Assembly (NCBI GenBank): GCA_016124805.1
Contig: WGND01000004.1
Coordinates: 1 to 64,000, forward strand
Source of the DNA: Hyphomicrobiales bacterium
Lineage (GTDB): Bacteria; Pseudomonadota; Alphaproteobacteria; Parvibaculales; Parvibaculaceae
Direction: 5' to 3'
DNA length: 64,000 nt
The notes under the pieces were generated by a model. It saw only the letters and a list, made by a program, of their open reading frames with translations. It was not told where the DNA came from and made no database searches. Shown here in pieces: positions 8,904 through 17,476 of this stretch (positions are counted from its first letter, which is position 1; the number at the start of each line of letters is the position of its first letter). The position numbers and the translations under genes are program-made.

Positions 8904-9947
8904 TCAGAGAATGGGCTTGCCATTCGTGTCCTTGATTTCGCTCCAGCTCTTCTTGACCATGTCGACAACGCTGTCAGGCATCGGCACATAGACGAGGTCT
9001 TCGGCCATCTTGTCACCCTTGTCATAGGCCCAGCCAAAGAAGTTCAGCACTTCCTTGCCCACTTCCGGCTTGTCCTGCGTTTTGTAGAACAGGATGAAAG
9101 TGGCAGCTGTCATCGGCCAGCTCTTGGCACCGGGCTGATCGGCAAGGATCAGGTAGTAGCCGGGTGCATTGGCCCAGTCGGCGTTGGAAGCCGCAGCTTG
9201 GATGCTTTCAAGGCTCGGGGCGACGACCTCACCATCCTTGTTGATCATGTCGGAATAGGTGAGCTTGTTCTGCAGCGCATAGGCATATTCCACATAGCCG
9301 ATGGAATTTTCGGTCTGACCCACAAGGGCAGACACGCCTTCATTGCCTTTGCCGCCGAGACCTGTCGGCCATTCAACGGCTGAATCAACACCAACTTTGG
9401 ACCAGTCGCTGTCCACGGCATTGAGGTAATAGGTGAAGTTGAAGGTTGTGCCTGAACCATCCGAACGGTGAACCACGGCAATGGCGCTGTCGGGCAGCTT
9501 CAGGTCCTTGTTCAGCGCGGCGATCTGGGGATCGTTCCACTTCTTGATGTCGCCCAGATAGATTTCGGCAAGCACTTTGCCTGTGAGCTTCATCTGACCG
9601 GGCTCAATGCCAGGCAGATTGACGACCGGCACAATCGCACCCATGACCATGGGGAACTGCATCAGGCCGGCCTCGTTCAGCTCATCGGCTGTGAGGGGCT
9701 TGTCGGATGCACCGAAATCAACCGTTTTGGCTTTGATCTGCTTGATGCCGCCGCCGGAACCGATGGACTGGTAGTTCATGCCGACGCCGGTCTCGGCCTT
9801 ATAGGCTTCGGCCCATTTGGCATAAACGGGATAGGGAAATGTGGCGCCAGCGCCGGAAATGTCGCCGGCCTGTGCGGCGGTTGAAAGGACAAGGGCGGTT
9901 GCTGCAAAAAGCCCTGCACGGCCCAGCTTACCGAGTGATTTAAACAT
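8904..9947 (-). CDS. pstS: Phosphate-binding periplasmic protein PstS
   Basis: 347 residues. The signal peptide has a basic start (MFKSLGKLGR), a hydrophobic core (AGLFAATALVLS) and a TAAQA cleavage site before GDISGAGATFPYPVYAKWAEAY, the classic PstS start of the mature protein. Phosphate-binding motifs FGASDKPLT and HRSDGSGTTFNFTYYL are present. I chose ATG 9947 because GGAG lies 9 bases upstream and the signal peptide begins there; the frame stays open to 9989. It captures phosphate in the periplasm for PstCAB. I saw no convincing Pho box upstream. Confidence 0.97.
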   Translation of the reverse strand: MFKSLGKLGRAGLFAATALVLSTAAQAGDISGAGATFPYPVYAKWAEAYKAETGVGMNYQSIGSGGGIKQIKAKTVDFGASDKPLTADELNEAGLMQFPMVMGAIVPVVNLPGIEPGQMKLTGKVLAEIYLGDIKKWNDPQIAALNKDLKLPDSAIAVVHRSDGSGTTFNFTYYLNAVDSDWSKVGVDSAVEWPTGLGGKGNEGVSALVGQTENSIGYVEYAYALQNKLTYSDMINKDGEVVAPSLESIQAAASNADWANAPGYYLILADQPGAKSWPMTAATFILFYKTQDKPEVGKEVLNFFGWAYDKGDKMAEDLVYVPMPDSVVDMVKKSWSEIKDTNGKPIL

Positions 9948-10115
9948 GTTGTTGCGCTCCATGATCGCGCAGATACGCCCATAGGCCATTCTGCAACGAC
10001 TGCTAATGATAATTTGCGAGGTAGGGTTGGAAGTAGTGGTGGTTCTGCGTTGTCGAATGAACGACTGTCAGCCCGCTAGACGCCAGGCGTCAGCCGCACG
10101 GTTTCGCCAACCTGG

Positions 10116-10511
10116 TTAGGCCGCCTGCGGGGGGCCAATGCTGAAGGGCAGCACATAGGCCTTTGCTTCCCGCAGACTGGAGATCCAGAGAGCAGAGGCG
10201 TTTGTGACGCCCGCCCGGCGGTGTGCGGCGCCTGAGACCGAAACCACCGCGGAAGTAGGGGAGTTGCTGACTGTGCCTTCCGCTGTCTTCTTGTGCTTGT
10301 CCGTTTCGAGAACAGCGCTTTTGATAGCGTCTTCTGTTTCGACATCGGTCAACACGAAGCGCGGGCGACGACCATTTTCGTCGCCATGCACGGCCATAAA
10401 GAAGATTGTCGCGTAGCAAAGCGCAAAGACAAGACGGGCCCACCAGGCCAGACGGGTTTCAGTCTGGCGGCATTCTGCGTCGGTCAGAGACTTGCGCTCA
10501 TATACGATCAT
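10116..10511 (-). CDS. Hypothetical protein with one membrane segment
   Basis: About 131 residues from the ATG at 10511 (a TTG at 10547 would add 12). A charged N-terminus is followed by a hydrophobic stretch (ARLVFALCYATIFFMAV) and then a soluble tail rich in Thr, Ser and Val. I do not recognise a family. It stands alone between pstS and the TetR gene. Composition is natural for a protein and it is longer than competing frames, but real expression is unproven. Confidence 0.5.
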   Translation of the reverse strand: MIVYERKSLTDAECRQTETRLAWWARLVFALCYATIFFMAVHGDENGRRPRFVLTDVETEDAIKSAVLETDKHKKTAEGTVSNSPTSAVVSVSGAAHRRAGVTNASALWISSLREAKAYVLPFSIGPPQAA

Positions 10512-10639
10512 CAGGCGCAAGATTGCCGTGGATTCTCGTCGCTTCAAGTCACGGTTTTGTAACAGTGACGGGTGAGGTCATTTGAGGCGAGAAAGCCTAT
10601 AAGCGACAGGAGTTTATGGGGATGGTGGCAATTGCGTGC

Positions 10640-11257
10640 CTAGCCGGTGCGGGCAATTTTCATCGCTTTGGCGGGGCTCAGGCCCAGGAGACGCAGAACG
10701 CTGTCGCAGGCCTGTCTTGTAATCTCTGGCTCAGCGCCATTGGTCAGCTGGTGGCGGACGGCGGCAATGATCAGGCTGACGATCTGTTCAATCAGAAAGG
10801 GCGTCACGTCGACATCGAATTTGCACTGGGCAATGCCCAGATCAATATCCTTGCGCAGATAGGTGAAAACATCGTCGCGCAGCTGAGGCAGATAGCTGGT
10901 GCTGTCGATCATGATTGCCGCCCAGTCAGGTTGCACGACAACGAGATCAATGAAGGCGGCCGTGGCTGTCACCACACGCGTCGGACCGTCCGTGATTTCT
11001 TCCATTTGCGCATCAAGCAAACGACTGACCTCAAGCGCGATGCCATAGGCGGCTTCACGCAGGATCTCGTTCTTGTCGGAAAAATGATTATAGAAGGTGC
11101 CATTGGCAAGATCGGCAGCTGTCGTGATGTCGCTGATCTTCAGGGCTTCCATGCCCTTTTCCGCAATCACCCGGATGGCGGCGTCCAGCAGCGCTGAACG
11201 CGTGCGTTCCCGCTTGTTCGCGCCGAGCGCCTGATCGCGAAAATATCTCTCTTTCAA
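10640..11257 (-). CDS. TetR/AcrR family transcriptional regulator
   Basis: 205 residues from a TTG at 11257 preceded by AAGGAG with 8-base spacing. The frame is open back to 11353, but that codon lies inside the operator-like repeat, so it cannot be the start. The N-terminal HTH reads RSALLDAAIRVIAEKGMEAL then ISDITTAADLANGTFYNHFSDKNEIL, the standard TetR DNA-binding pattern. The C-terminal ligand domain is divergent. It lies opposite the monooxygenase operon and most likely represses that operon and itself through the repeats at 11319-11352. Confidence 0.93.
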   Translation of the reverse strand: MKERYFRDQALGANKRERTRSALLDAAIRVIAEKGMEALKISDITTAADLANGTFYNHFSDKNEILREAAYGIALEVSRLLDAQMEEITDGPTRVVTATAAFIDLVVVQPDWAAIMIDSTSYLPQLRDDVFTYLRKDIDLGIAQCKFDVDVTPFLIEQIVSLIIAAVRHQLTNGAEPEITRQACDSVLRLLGLSPAKAMKIARTG

Positions 11258-11303
11258 TGCCGCACTCCTTACCGATGCATTCAAGTCTATCGCAGACACA
11301 GGC

Positions 11304-11353
11304 TTGACAAAAGAAAAAAATGAGGCAAATCTCAAAAATGAGAATACTCTCAT
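11304..11353. promoter_or_regulatory. Tandem TetR-type operators with a promoter -35
   Basis: Two direct copies of AATGAG-N6-CTCA lie at 11319-11334 and 11337-11352, exactly 18 bases apart. Each is an inverted repeat, the second with longer arms (ATGAGA/TCTCAT). TTGACA at 11304 could be the -35 of the monooxygenase operon. The site sits between the divergent starts at 11257 and 11379. Confidence 0.7.
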
Positions 11354-11378
11354 TTATTTTTTCCGGGCGACGGTGGCA

Positions 11379-13052
11379 ATGTCAAAGGCGCAGATCTTGA
11401 TCGTGGGGGCAGGGCCCGTGGGGCAATTGGCAGCCCTGTTGCTGGCACGGCAGGGCATCGCCTCTCGCTTGATTGATCGACGTCGTCACTTGCCGACGGC
11501 GCCAAAGGCCCATGCCGTCAATCCACGCACGCTGGAAATTTGCGAAAGTGTTGGCGTCTCGGCCGAAGCGATCCGGGCCGAAGGCGCAAGTGCCAATGAT
11601 GCAGGCTGGGTCAGGTTCATGGGCACGCTGGCCGGGCCGGAATTCGGTGCGCTGCCCTATGAGCGTCAGGATGAGGCCGCGCTCTCGGATACACCCTATC
11701 CGCTGACCAATATTCCGCAGCCGAAATTTGAAGCGGCTCTCGAAAAAGCCATCAACGCAGAGCCCCTTATCGAGCTTCAGCGCGGTGTTGCCTGCATCGA
11801 CACGCGCGAAGAGGCAAATGGCGTCATGGCGACGCTGGAAGAAACAGAAACGGGCGTGCGCAGCGAGAGCCATTATGACTATCTGATTGCCGCTGATGGC
11901 GCGGGCTCGCAGATACGCGAGAGGCTGGGTATTGCCATGGAAGGGCCGGAGGCGCTTCAGCACAATATCATGATCCATTTCGAGGCCGACCTGACATCCC
12001 TCACGGATGCGCGGCCTGGCGTCCTCTATTTTGTCTTTGATCCCTCCATTCAGGGCGTGCTGATTGCTTATGACCGGGCCAGCACATGGGTGCTGATGCA
12101 TCCCTATGATCCGGGGAAAGAAACGCTTGAGGACTACACCGACGCGCGATGCCTGGCGCTTGTGACGCACGCCATCGGCACATCGGCCCCGTCCATAAAA
12201 ATCTGCAACAAGAGCAATTGGGTGATGTCGGCGCAAGTCGCACAGACCTATCGCAAGGGGCGCATATTTCTTGCAGGCGATGCGGCCCACCGCTTTCCCC
12301 CCACCGGCGGGCTCGGGCTGAATACGGGTGCGGTCGATGCCCAGAATCTTGCCTGGAAACTTGCCGCCGTTCTGAAAGGTGAGGCGGGTGATGGCCTGCT
12401 CGAAAGTTATGAAACAGAGCGTCGCCCCGTCGCCATTGTGAACAGCGAGCAGAGCTTGACCAACGCGGCAAAGATCTTTGATCTTGTTGCCGTCATTCAG
12501 GGGTTTGAACCGGACAAGGCGCAGGCGCAATATGAAGCGCTAGCGGCCAATATCGGTGCTTCCGAAACATTGGCCTGCGCAGTGGAAGCGCAGCGCCCGC
12601 ATTTCGACAGCTTCAATCTGCAGCTTGGCTATCGCTATAACTCCGCCGCCATCAAGGGCGCGCCGGTGCTGCAGACCGGTGCCGAGACGGATATCAGCAA
12701 TTATCAGCCTTCATGGGAAGCCGGTGCCCATGTGCCGCATCGCTGGGTGACACATGCAGGCAATGAGAAATCACTTCTCGCACTGCTCCCTGTTCATAGC
12801 TTCACGCTGCTCGCGGGCCCCCAAGCGCATGGCTGGTGCGAGGCAGCGCACGAGAAGCAGTTGAACATTGTCAAATATGGCGAGGATTTTACCGACACGC
12901 TGTCGGACTGGTCGGACCTGACGGGCCTGATGCCGGAGGGTGCGCTGCTCGTGCGCCCCGATGGTCATATCGCCATGCGTCTGGCGCGACCATCCGCAGA
13001 TCACGCGACCGAGCTCAATGCGGGGCTCGCCTCACTTCTTTCACTTGCCTAG
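11379..13052 (+). CDS. FAD-dependent aromatic-ring monooxygenase
   Basis: 557 residues. The N-terminal FAD motif is ILIVGAGPVGQLAALLLARQG. The second FAD motif is IFLAGDAAHRFPPTGGLGLNTGAVDAQNLAWKLA, and an internal DYLIAADGAGSQIR supports the PheA/TfdB/MhpA class of flavoprotein hydroxylases. The C-terminal thioredoxin-like domain of this class follows (LLVRPDGHIAMR). Such enzymes hydroxylate phenolic or related aromatic substrates with NAD(P)H and oxygen in the cytosol. I chose ATG 11379 (MSKAQIL) because the 25 codons before it overlap the operator region. First gene of a four-gene operon. Confidence 0.93.
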   Translation: MSKAQILIVGAGPVGQLAALLLARQGIASRLIDRRRHLPTAPKAHAVNPRTLEICESVGVSAEAIRAEGASANDAGWVRFMGTLAGPEFGALPYERQDEAALSDTPYPLTNIPQPKFEAALEKAINAEPLIELQRGVACIDTREEANGVMATLEETETGVRSESHYDYLIAADGAGSQIRERLGIAMEGPEALQHNIMIHFEADLTSLTDARPGVLYFVFDPSIQGVLIAYDRASTWVLMHPYDPGKETLEDYTDARCLALVTHAIGTSAPSIKICNKSNWVMSAQVAQTYRKGRIFLAGDAAHRFPPTGGLGLNTGAVDAQNLAWKLAAVLKGEAGDGLLESYETERRPVAIVNSEQSLTNAAKIFDLVAVIQGFEPDKAQAQYEALAANIGASETLACAVEAQRPHFDSFNLQLGYRYNSAAIKGAPVLQTGAETDISNYQPSWEAGAHVPHRWVTHAGNEKSLLALLPVHSFTLLAGPQAHGWCEAAHEKQLNIVKYGEDFTDTLSDWSDLTGLMPEGALLVRPDGHIAMRLARPSADHATELNAGLASLLSLA

Positions 13053-13063
13053 GCGGAAATGAA

Positions 13064-13843
13064 ATGGATCTCGGTCTCACCGGAAAAAAAGCAATCATCT
13101 GCGCCTCCTCCCGTGGCCTTGGCAAAGCCTGCGCGATGGCACTGGCCCGCGAAGGTGCCAATGTTGTCATCAATGGTCGCAGCGAGGAAAATCTTGCCAG
13201 CGCCGTCAAGGAAATTGAGGCCGTGGCGAAGGGCAGCGTCATATCGGTGCTGGCCGACATCAATACAAGCGAGGGCCGCGCCGCATTGGTGGCGGCTTGT
13301 CCTGATGCCGACATTCTCGTGAACAATAATGACGGCCCGCCACCTGGCAATTTCCAGCAATGGGAAGAGGCAGACTGGCAGAAGGCACTTGAAGCCAATC
13401 TGCTCGCGCCTGTCTTCATGATCAAGGCATTGATTGAAGGCATGAAGGAACGTCGCTTCGGCCGCATCGTCAACATCACATCGGCCATGGTGAAAGCGCC
13501 GCGTTCCGTGATGGGTCTTTCCACAACTGCCCGTTCCGGCCTCACCGCCATGTGCAAGGGCCTTTCTGTGGATGTCGCTCCTTTTAATGTGACCATCAAT
13601 AATATGTTGCCGGAGCGTTTTGATACCGAACGCCAGAAGCAGATGGCAAAGCTTGCCATGGCGTTCAAGAAAATAACCTACGAAGAAGCGCGCGCCGAAA
13701 TAGCCGAAACAATTGCCGCCAAGCGCATGGGTGACCCGTCGGAATTCGGCGATGCCTGCGCCTTTCTCTGCAGCGCCCAGGCAGGCTTCATCTCGGGCCA
13801 GAACCTGCAGCTCGATGGCGGCTCCTATCCAGGTCTTATCTAG
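13064..13843 (+). CDS. SDR family protein lacking the YxxxK catalytic pair
   Basis: 259 residues. The cofactor motif CASSRGLGKACAMALAREG and the C-terminal SGQNLQLDGGSYPGLI are typical of FabG-like SDRs. Where YxxxK is expected after the Ser of NITSAMVKAP, the sequence reads GLSTTARSGLTAM, so both Tyr and Lys are missing. The NNAG motif is NNDGPPPG. An SDR subgroup with an NNAGGPPPG motif and an ARxGLTG segment is known and its chemistry is unclear. It sits 11 bases after the monooxygenase and probably acts in the same pathway. Start is ATG 13064 after an AGGCGG. Confidence 0.9.
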   Translation: MDLGLTGKKAIICASSRGLGKACAMALAREGANVVINGRSEENLASAVKEIEAVAKGSVISVLADINTSEGRAALVAACPDADILVNNNDGPPPGNFQQWEEADWQKALEANLLAPVFMIKALIEGMKERRFGRIVNITSAMVKAPRSVMGLSTTARSGLTAMCKGLSVDVAPFNVTINNMLPERFDTERQKQMAKLAMAFKKITYEEARAEIAETIAAKRMGDPSEFGDACAFLCSAQAGFISGQNLQLDGGSYPGLI

Positions 13844-13854
13844 GGAAAACGAAA

Positions 13855-14304
13855 ATGGAATCCTTTTACGATCAAACCCTCATCCCCCGGCTGCTCTTCA
13901 CACTGGTCGCCGTGGCCATCAGCGTCGGACCGATATTTGCCGACTTCAACAAGACCCACGCGACCAACCCGCTCTGGACGCCGCATGCACGTTTTCATGT
14001 TGTGTGGCAGGTCCTGTGTCAGACAGGTGTTTCGCTGATCATTCTTTATCTGCTCTGGAATGATGCAGCGGACTACAGCACACATATAACGCTTGCAGCC
14101 CTGTTGAACTTTGTCTGGGGTGCCAGCTTCTACGCCACACTTTCTACCATGCGTATTTTTGATGGCTCGCTTAAAGACGTGAACGGCATCAAACCTTTCC
14201 GCTTCAACATTCTTGGCAAGATCTATCTGGTGGATACCAATCTCTTTGGCGGCACCATTCTGATGACGATCAACGCCATCGGCTTTTACCTGATCATGAC
14301 GTGA
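13855..14304 (+). CDS. Small multi-pass membrane protein (possibly DUF6640)
   Basis: 149 residues with about four hydrophobic segments (LLFTLVAVAISVGPIF; VLCQTGVSLIILYLLW; LAALLNFVWGASFYA; a C-terminal ILMTINAIGFYLIM). A conserved-looking polar motif, TPHARFHVVWQV, follows the first segment. It resembles the family listed as DUF6640, but I cannot confirm that. It is 11 bases after the SDR and overlaps the next gene by 4 bases (GTGA), so it is part of the degradation operon. Confidence 0.82.
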   Translation: MESFYDQTLIPRLLFTLVAVAISVGPIFADFNKTHATNPLWTPHARFHVVWQVLCQTGVSLIILYLLWNDAADYSTHITLAALLNFVWGASFYATLSTMRIFDGSLKDVNGIKPFRFNILGKIYLVDTNLFGGTILMTINAIGFYLIMT

Positions 14305-15443
14305 GGCATTTGCTTGTGACTTTTATCCGCTGGACAGGAATTCTTCTGATGACCGTGATGCAGACAACGACGATGCAGGCAGCTGAAATGAAGGCCGTTG
14401 CGATTGCACCAGTAAGTCAGGCTCTGACATTTGCCCGGACCCTGGTGGACGGGCAGGCCTCTCTCTATCTCGTCTCTGGCTATCAGAACGGGACCGTCAC
14501 CGGCCTTAATCTGACAACTGAGTTGGGCCCTGACGTGGATGATCCCGTCACCGCCTATGGCAAATTTGGCTATGATGTGCTGGCGGCCATGGCGGGCAAA
14601 ACCCGTGTCGAAACCCTGCCTGTCAGTGATCTGGTGATGCCGGTCGGTTTGACCGCGTCCCATATCGCCGTCGGGACAAATTTTCCCGAACATGCAGAAG
14701 AATCGACCGTCACAGATGGCCCCTTTCTGTTTCCCAAGGAAGTGGTGCCGACGCCTTTCAATGCCCCGGTTTCGGCAGGCACGGCGCTTCTTGATTACGA
14801 AGTCGAGCTTTGTTTTGTCGCCCTTGATGATGTCAATCTGAACGAAGACGTGAGCCGTATGGGACTGGTGCTCTGCAATGACGTGACCGACCGCGCCGCA
14901 TTGCTGCGCAATGTCGATCCCTTTAATGTGACCTCCGGCAAGGGCTTCACCACCGGCAAGAGCGCACCGGGCTACATGCCCATCGGCAATCTTTTTGTGA
15001 TTCCAAAGGATGTGCGCAGCTTTGGCGAATCCATCGAGTTGCGCCTTTACCGCAATGGCGAGTTGAAGCAGGCCGCACGGCAATCCGAAGCCATCTGGGA
15101 TTTTGATGAGCTTCTGCGCCAGTCCAAAGCGCGCGCCGGCGCGACCTGGGACTATCGGGGGCAAAGCGTTGCCCTGCCGGTGGACAACGACATCATCCCC
15201 GCACGTACCGCCATTCTGGCGGGCACGCCTAACGGGACAATCGTTCAGGGCATCAACAAGTCAGCCTATGTCTGGGGCGTCATTGACTTTCTTCTGGGCG
15301 GTTGGGGCAAGCCCGTGACCTATTGGGTCGTGGAGCGCCACATTGCCCAGGAAGAAGCAAAGAAAAACTATCTCCAGCCGGGTGAAGAAGTGAGCGTAAA
15401 GGTCGATTATCTGGGTGAGATGATCACCCCGATTGTTGAATGA
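14301..15443 (+). CDS. Fumarylacetoacetate hydrolase family protein, possibly exported
   Basis: 380 residues if the GTG at 14301, overlapping the previous stop, is used. The FAH domain is clear: GTNFPEHAEE, PFLFPK, metal ligands in DYEVELCFV, then LCNDVTDRAALLRN and GFTTGKSAPGYMPIG. The family cleaves C-C bonds in acylpyruvates or hydrates/decarboxylates ring-cleavage products. The first 28 residues (basic, then TGILLMTVM, then MQAAEM) resemble a signal peptide, which is unusual for this cytosolic family. ATG 14349 or 14388 would remove it. As last gene of the operon it may handle the product of the monooxygenase pathway. Confidence 0.88.
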   Translation: MRHLLVTFIRWTGILLMTVMQTTTMQAAEMKAVAIAPVSQALTFARTLVDGQASLYLVSGYQNGTVTGLNLTTELGPDVDDPVTAYGKFGYDVLAAMAGKTRVETLPVSDLVMPVGLTASHIAVGTNFPEHAEESTVTDGPFLFPKEVVPTPFNAPVSAGTALLDYEVELCFVALDDVNLNEDVSRMGLVLCNDVTDRAALLRNVDPFNVTSGKGFTTGKSAPGYMPIGNLFVIPKDVRSFGESIELRLYRNGELKQAARQSEAIWDFDELLRQSKARAGATWDYRGQSVALPVDNDIIPARTAILAGTPNGTIVQGINKSAYVWGVIDFLLGGWGKPVTYWVVERHIAQEEAKKNYLQPGEEVSVKVDYLGEMITPIVE

Positions 15444-15455
15444 TCATCTGCAGGG

Positions 15456-15992
15456 TCAAGGCTGTTTGATAAAGGTGATCGTCAGGGTGCCGATTTCAAC
15501 GCCAAAGCGTGTCACGCTGGCACGATTCAGAAGCACGCCATCTTCCGAGAGATAGAACCAGTCGGTGAAATTCACCCGCCAGGTTTTGTGCTCTCCGACC
15601 TTCAGGTCAATATCATAGGTCCAGGTGAATCCGTTGCCATAGCCCGAGCCCTTGGCCGTGCCGATGATATCAGGTGACGTACCATTATAATGGTGCTCGT
15701 CAATTTTGCGGATCGTCCAGACGCGATGATCGGTTTCGCCGTCCTTGTAGCGGAAGCTCTCATCCAGTGTCAGCGTATCGCCTTCCACGGTGCCGACTAC
15801 ATCGACAACAAACTCACGGCGAAGATTGCCGAAGCGGTCTTCGAAAATGCCATAGGCCTTTGACTTGCCCTGAAAATACTCGTCGAGTCGAAGTTCAGGT
15901 GTCTTGCCCTTGAAGTCTTCCGGCGTCATGGAGCTGCAGCTCGCAAGTACCAACGCGGAAGCGGCAAGGCAGAAGGCAGCAATTTTGCGCAT
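15456..15992 (-). CDS. DUF3833 family lipoprotein
   Basis: 178 residues from ATG 15992. A lipoprotein signal peptide is clear: MRKIAAFCLAASALVLASC with lipobox LASC. The mature part (EDFKGKTPELRLDEYFQGKSKAYGIFEDRFGN, given here as the start of the domain around residues 23-55) and the later DESFRYKDGETDHRVW and IGTAKGSGYGN fit DUF3833. It is probably anchored to the inner or outer membrane facing the periplasm; function unknown. The frame extends to 16115 but only the 15992 start gives the lipoprotein signal. It is divergent from btaA. Confidence 0.88.
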   Translation of the reverse strand: MRKIAAFCLAASALVLASCSSMTPEDFKGKTPELRLDEYFQGKSKAYGIFEDRFGNLRREFVVDVVGTVEGDTLTLDESFRYKDGETDHRVWTIRKIDEHHYNGTSPDIIGTAKGSGYGNGFTWTYDIDLKVGEHKTWRVNFTDWFYLSEDGVLLNRASVTRFGVEIGTLTITFIKQP

Positions 15993-16071
15993 GTTTGATT
16001 CCCTTGTTTCGTTCTGATTTTTACGAAACCAGGACTCTTTCGGATCATCCGCCGGAAAACACGCGGGCTCG

Positions 16072-16159
16072 CCGTCATAAATTTGGCGGATATCTGTCAC
16101 TTTGTGAAAATTCAAAGCGCCGCCAAATAGTCGTCACCATAGTGTCATCAGATTTTCAT
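16072..16159 (+). promoter_or_regulatory. Pho-box-like direct repeats upstream of btaA
   Basis: Three heptamers with an exact 11-base period lie at 16131 (TCGTCAC), 16142 (GTGTCAT) and 16153 (TTTTCAT), matching the PhoB half-site CTGTCAT at 4, 6 and 5 of 7 positions. Farther up are CCGTCAT (16072) and CTGTCAC (16094), 22 bases apart. PhoB control of btaAB is known in Sinorhizobium, which supports the reading. The box is imperfect and unproven. Confidence 0.55.
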
Positions 16160-16229
16160 GTGATGTCTGTAGCTGCATGTAGACACGGTGCCTTTTTCAA
16201 GCGCCAGCCACGACAGAAAGACATCACCC

Positions 16230-17471
16230 GTGAGCGATCCGGCCATCATCACTGAGTACCAGAATGCCAGCGAGCGCCTGAAGCATGCCGTGCATCGGCA
16301 CAAGGCCGTCTCGAAAGAGGGACTGACAGAACGCCTGTTCACGCTGCTGTTCACCGGTCTCGTCTATCCCCAGATATGGGAAGACCCGGAAGTCGATATG
16401 GAGGCCATGCAGATCAATGAGGATAGCCACGTCGTGGCCATCGCATCCGGCGGCTGCAATGTCATGTCCTATCTCACGGCCAATCCCGCCAGAATCACAG
16501 CCGTTGATCTCAACCGGGCCCATATCGCCTTGAACAGGCTGAAACTTGCCGGTGCGGCACATATGCCAAGCTATGAGCATTTTTACAGCTTCTTCGGCAA
16601 TGCCAATGATCCGCAGAACCCTGATCGCTACCGCCGCTTCATGCGCGACTATATTGACGACGAAACATTTGAATATTGGGAGCGTTGCTCCATCTCCGGG
16701 CGCAAGCGCATCACGCTTTTTGCCCGCAATTTTTACAAGCATGGCCTGCTGGGCATTTATATCGGCCTGTCGCATCTTTTTGCGCGGCTTTATGGCGTGA
16801 CCTTCAAGGAACTTATGGCCTGCAAGACTCTTGAAGAACAGCGCGACTTCTATGAGCGCAAGATCGCGCCGCTTTTCGACAAGCGCCTGGTGAGCTGGGT
16901 CACCTCCAAGCCGGCTTCGCTCTACGGCCTTGGCATTCCGCCCTCGCAATATGAGGCGCTTGCTGGTGATCGCGAAATGCGTTTTGTGTTGCGTGAGCGC
17001 CTTGAAACGCTGATCTGCAACTTCCCGATCCGTGAAAATTATTTCGCTGCCCAGGCTTTTGCCCGCCGCTACGTCGAAGGCGGCGAAGGCGCGCTGCCAC
17101 CTTATCTCAAGCGCGAAAGCTTCGCTTCGCTTCAGGCCAATGCCAGTCGCGTGCAGGTGCTCAACAAGAATTTCACCGAGTTCCTGCGTGCCGAACCCGA
17201 TGCCAGTGCGGACCGCTATGTGCTGTTGGATGCACAGGACTGGATGACGGATGAGCAGCTGAACGACCTCTGGGACCAGATCACCCGCACAGCCAAACCC
17301 GGTGCCCGTGTCATCTTCCGCACAGCCGCCGAGCCGAGCCTGCTGCCAGGTCGCGTGCGTGACGAAACGCTTGCCCGTTGGGACTATCGTGCCGAGGAGT
17401 CACTTGCCTTCACCAAGGCCGACCGTTCATCAATTTATGGCGGCTTCCATCTTTATGTCTTGAGGGGCTGA
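16230..17471 (+). CDS. btaA: BtaA, S-adenosylmethionine:diacylglycerol 3-amino-3-carboxypropyl transferase
   Basis: About 413 residues. BtaA moves the aminocarboxypropyl group of SAM to diacylglycerol, the first step to the betaine lipid DGTS. Family-typical segments are FTGLVYPQIWEDPEVDMEAM, VVAIASGGCNVMSYL (SAM site), ITAVDLNRAHIALNRLKL, and the C-terminal DRYVLLDAQDWM. The start is either GTG 16230 with an AGAAAG upstream or GTG 16188; I prefer 16230. btaB follows after 5 bases. The membrane-associated product makes phosphorus-free lipid that can replace phospholipid when phosphate is scarce. Confidence 0.94.
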   Translation: MSDPAIITEYQNASERLKHAVHRHKAVSKEGLTERLFTLLFTGLVYPQIWEDPEVDMEAMQINEDSHVVAIASGGCNVMSYLTANPARITAVDLNRAHIALNRLKLAGAAHMPSYEHFYSFFGNANDPQNPDRYRRFMRDYIDDETFEYWERCSISGRKRITLFARNFYKHGLLGIYIGLSHLFARLYGVTFKELMACKTLEEQRDFYERKIAPLFDKRLVSWVTSKPASLYGLGIPPSQYEALAGDREMRFVLRERLETLICNFPIRENYFAAQAFARRYVEGGEGALPPYLKRESFASLQANASRVQVLNKNFTEFLRAEPDASADRYVLLDAQDWMTDEQLNDLWDQITRTAKPGARVIFRTAAEPSLLPGRVRDETLARWDYRAEESLAFTKADRSSIYGGFHLYVLRG

Positions 17472-17476
17472 ACCGC

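Noticed and set aside
9950-10080. Possible Pho box above pstS
   Set aside because: Fragments such as CTGACAG and TTATCAT are present but not in an 11-base repeat in the right orientation.
11382-12530. Minus-strand frame of 382 codons over the monooxygenase
   Set aside because: Shadow of a well-supported FAD monooxygenase.
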